Source of the DNA: Paracoccaceae bacterium
GTDB lineage: Bacteria; Pseudomonadota; Alphaproteobacteria; Rhodobacterales; Rhodobacteraceae
Reading direction: 5' to 3'
DNA: 6,477 nucleotides
NCBI GenBank assembly: GCA_015485375.1
Contig: WFTU01000085.1
Location: 1 to 6,477, forward strand
Shown here: positions 5,414-6,477 of the stretch, piece after piece
How positions within the stretch are numbered: position 1 is the stretch's first letter
Layout of the letters: every line of letters starts with the position of its first letter
The notes under the pieces: generated by a model
The model's database searches: none
The model's input: only the letters and a program-made list of their open reading frames with translations
What the model was told of the DNA's origin: nothing
Made by a program: the position numbers and the translations under genes

Positions 5414-6477
5414 GTGACCCGATATAATGCGCGCGTTAGCGAACCGAAATGGCAAAAAGCATGGGCCGACTCGCAGGTTTTCAAGGCTGAAAAGGACGAT
5501 TCGCGGGAAAAATACTACGTCCTCGAAATGTTTCCCTATCCGTCGGGCCGAATCCATATCGGCCATGTCCGCAACTATACTATGGGCGACGTAGTGGCGC
5601 GGTTCAAATCGGCGCGCGGCTTCAATGTCCTGCACCCGATGGGCTGGGACGCCTTCGGGATGCCGGCGGAAAACGCCGCGATGGAAAAGGGCGTGCATCC
5701 CGGCGCGTGGACCTATCAGAACATCGCCGACATGAAGGCACAGTTGCAACCGCTCGGCTTTTCCCTCGACTGGACCCGCGAGTTCGCCACCTGCGATCCC
5801 GAATACTACGGCAAACAGCAGGCCATGTTTATAGACATGCTGGACGCCGGCCTGATTTACCGCAAAAACGCCGTAGTCAACTGGGATCCGGTGGACATGA
5901 CCGTTCTGGCCAACGAACAGGTGATCGACGGCAAGGGCTGGCGCTCCAACGCGCCGGTCGAACGCAAGGAACTCACACAGTGGTTCTTCAAGATCAGCGA
6001 TTATTCCGAGGAACTGCTGGAGGCTTTGGACAACCTGCCGAACTGGCCGGAAAAAGTCCGCACCATGCAGAAAAACTGGATCGGCAAGTCGCAAGGCCTG
6101 CAATTCTCTTTCGACACCAACGGCGCGCCTGACGGATTCGAATCGCTGGAGGTCTACACCACCCGCCCCGACACCCTGTTCGGAGCCAGCTTCGCCGCCA
6201 TCTCCGCCGACCACCCGTTGGCCAAGGCACTGGAATCCGATCCCGACGTGGCCGCCTTCAACGCCGAATGCCGCCGCATGGGGACCTCGGCCGAGGAACT
6301 GGAAAAGGCCGATAAGATCGGGCTGGACACCGGCATCACCGTCACGCATCCCTTTGATCCCGATTGGGAATTGCCGGTCTACATCGCCAACTTCATCCTG
6401 ATGGACTACGGCACCGGCGCGATTTTCGGCTGTCCGGCGCACGACCAGCGCGACCTCGATTTCGCCCGCAAATACGC
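5414..6477 (+). CDS. leuS: Leucyl-tRNA synthetase, N-terminal part (runs off the window)
   Basis: The first 354 codons of an enzyme that usually has about 850-870 residues; it charges tRNA-Leu with leucine in the cytoplasm. It begins with GTG, and the N-terminus (TRYN, then PKWQKAW at 11-17) matches the class Ia LeuRS start. The Rossmann-fold catalytic core shows YPSGRIHIGHVRNYTMGD (42-59) with the HIGH signature at 48-51, then MGWDAFGMPAENAA (76-89). The CP1 editing domain is present: threonine-rich TTRPDTLFG (249-257), YGTGA (332-336) and HDQRD (343-347), whose last Asp corresponds to the editing-site Asp345 of E. coli. The cysteines that bind zinc in E. coli LeuRS are replaced (Asp158, Lys174/Gly175, Ser178), as I recall for alphaproteobacterial forms. 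The KMSKS loop and anticodon domain lie beyond the edge. The gene is divergent from the porin. No frameshift is seen in the visible part. Confidence 0.96.
   Translation, partial: MTRYNARVSEPKWQKAWADSQVFKAEKDDSREKYYVLEMFPYPSGRIHIGHVRNYTMGDVVARFKSARGFNVLHPMGWDAFGMPAENAAMEKGVHPGAWTYQNIADMKAQLQPLGFSLDWTREFATCDPEYYGKQQAMFIDMLDAGLIYRKNAVVNWDPVDMTVLANEQVIDGKGWRSNAPVERKELTQWFFKISDYSEELLEALDNLPNWPEKVRTMQKNWIGKSQGLQFSFDTNGAPDGFESLEVYTTRPDTLFGASFAAISADHPLAKALESDPDVAAFNAECRRMGTSAEELEKADKIGLDTGITVTHPFDPDWELPVYIANFILMDYGTGAIFGCPAHDQRDLDFARKY

Noticed and set aside
5351..6442. A 363-codon minus strand open frame at the right end
   Set aside because: It is antisense to leuS, whose HIGH signature and editing motifs are clear on the + strand.
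1..6477. CRISPR arrays, tRNA or rRNA genes, insertion sequences, phage or toxin-antitoxin genes
   Set aside because: No repeat-spacer pattern, no cloverleaf, no transposase-like frame or terminal repeats were seen on either strand.

Overview
The window looks like a chromosomal segment of an alphaproteobacterium, most likely of the Rhodobacterales/Roseobacter type. This rests on high G+C with C-ending codons, a small acidic Rhodobacter-type porin, and a leucyl-tRNA synthetase of the alphaproteobacterial form that lacks the zinc-binding cysteines. The taxonomic call is an inference from recognised protein character; no search was run.

Layout, left to right. (1) A complete YibF-like glutathione S-transferase gene on + (19-630). 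(2) A large + strand gene for a molybdenum/tungsten formate dehydrogenase catalytic subunit (fdhF, 721-3450), with its own Shine-Dalgarno and a candidate promoter in the 90-base gap. (3) A convergent - strand gene for the YggS/PROSC-type PLP-binding protein (3447-4103); its stop codon interlocks with that of fdhF in a shared CTAG. (4) A strong intrinsic terminator (4161-4191) that ends the next - strand gene, an outer-membrane porin (4219-5160). (5) A 253-base divergent intergenic region holding a reasonable porin promoter and a weaker candidate for leuS. (6) The first 354 codons of leuS on + (5414 to the window edge), starting with GTG.

The genes do not form one pathway. GST and fdhF are co-directional but separated; yggS and porin are co-directional but insulated by the terminator; porin and leuS are divergent. 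YggS (PLP homeostasis) and LeuRS (translation) are housekeeping. The porin is probably the most highly expressed gene here, judging from its efficient terminator, promoter and softer codon usage. FdhF would oxidise formate (or act in the reverse direction), but the electron-accepting partner subunits expected for NAD-linked enzymes are not in the window.

I found no new multi-gene system. The most notable points are that FdhF has lost the NuoG-type His-Cys3 iron-sulfur cluster site while keeping all its other cluster ligands, that it stands alone, and that the porin is extremely acidic (about 25 acidic against 4 basic residues in the mature part). The remaining long open frames, several over 300 codons, are antisense or out-of-frame shadows of the genes listed.
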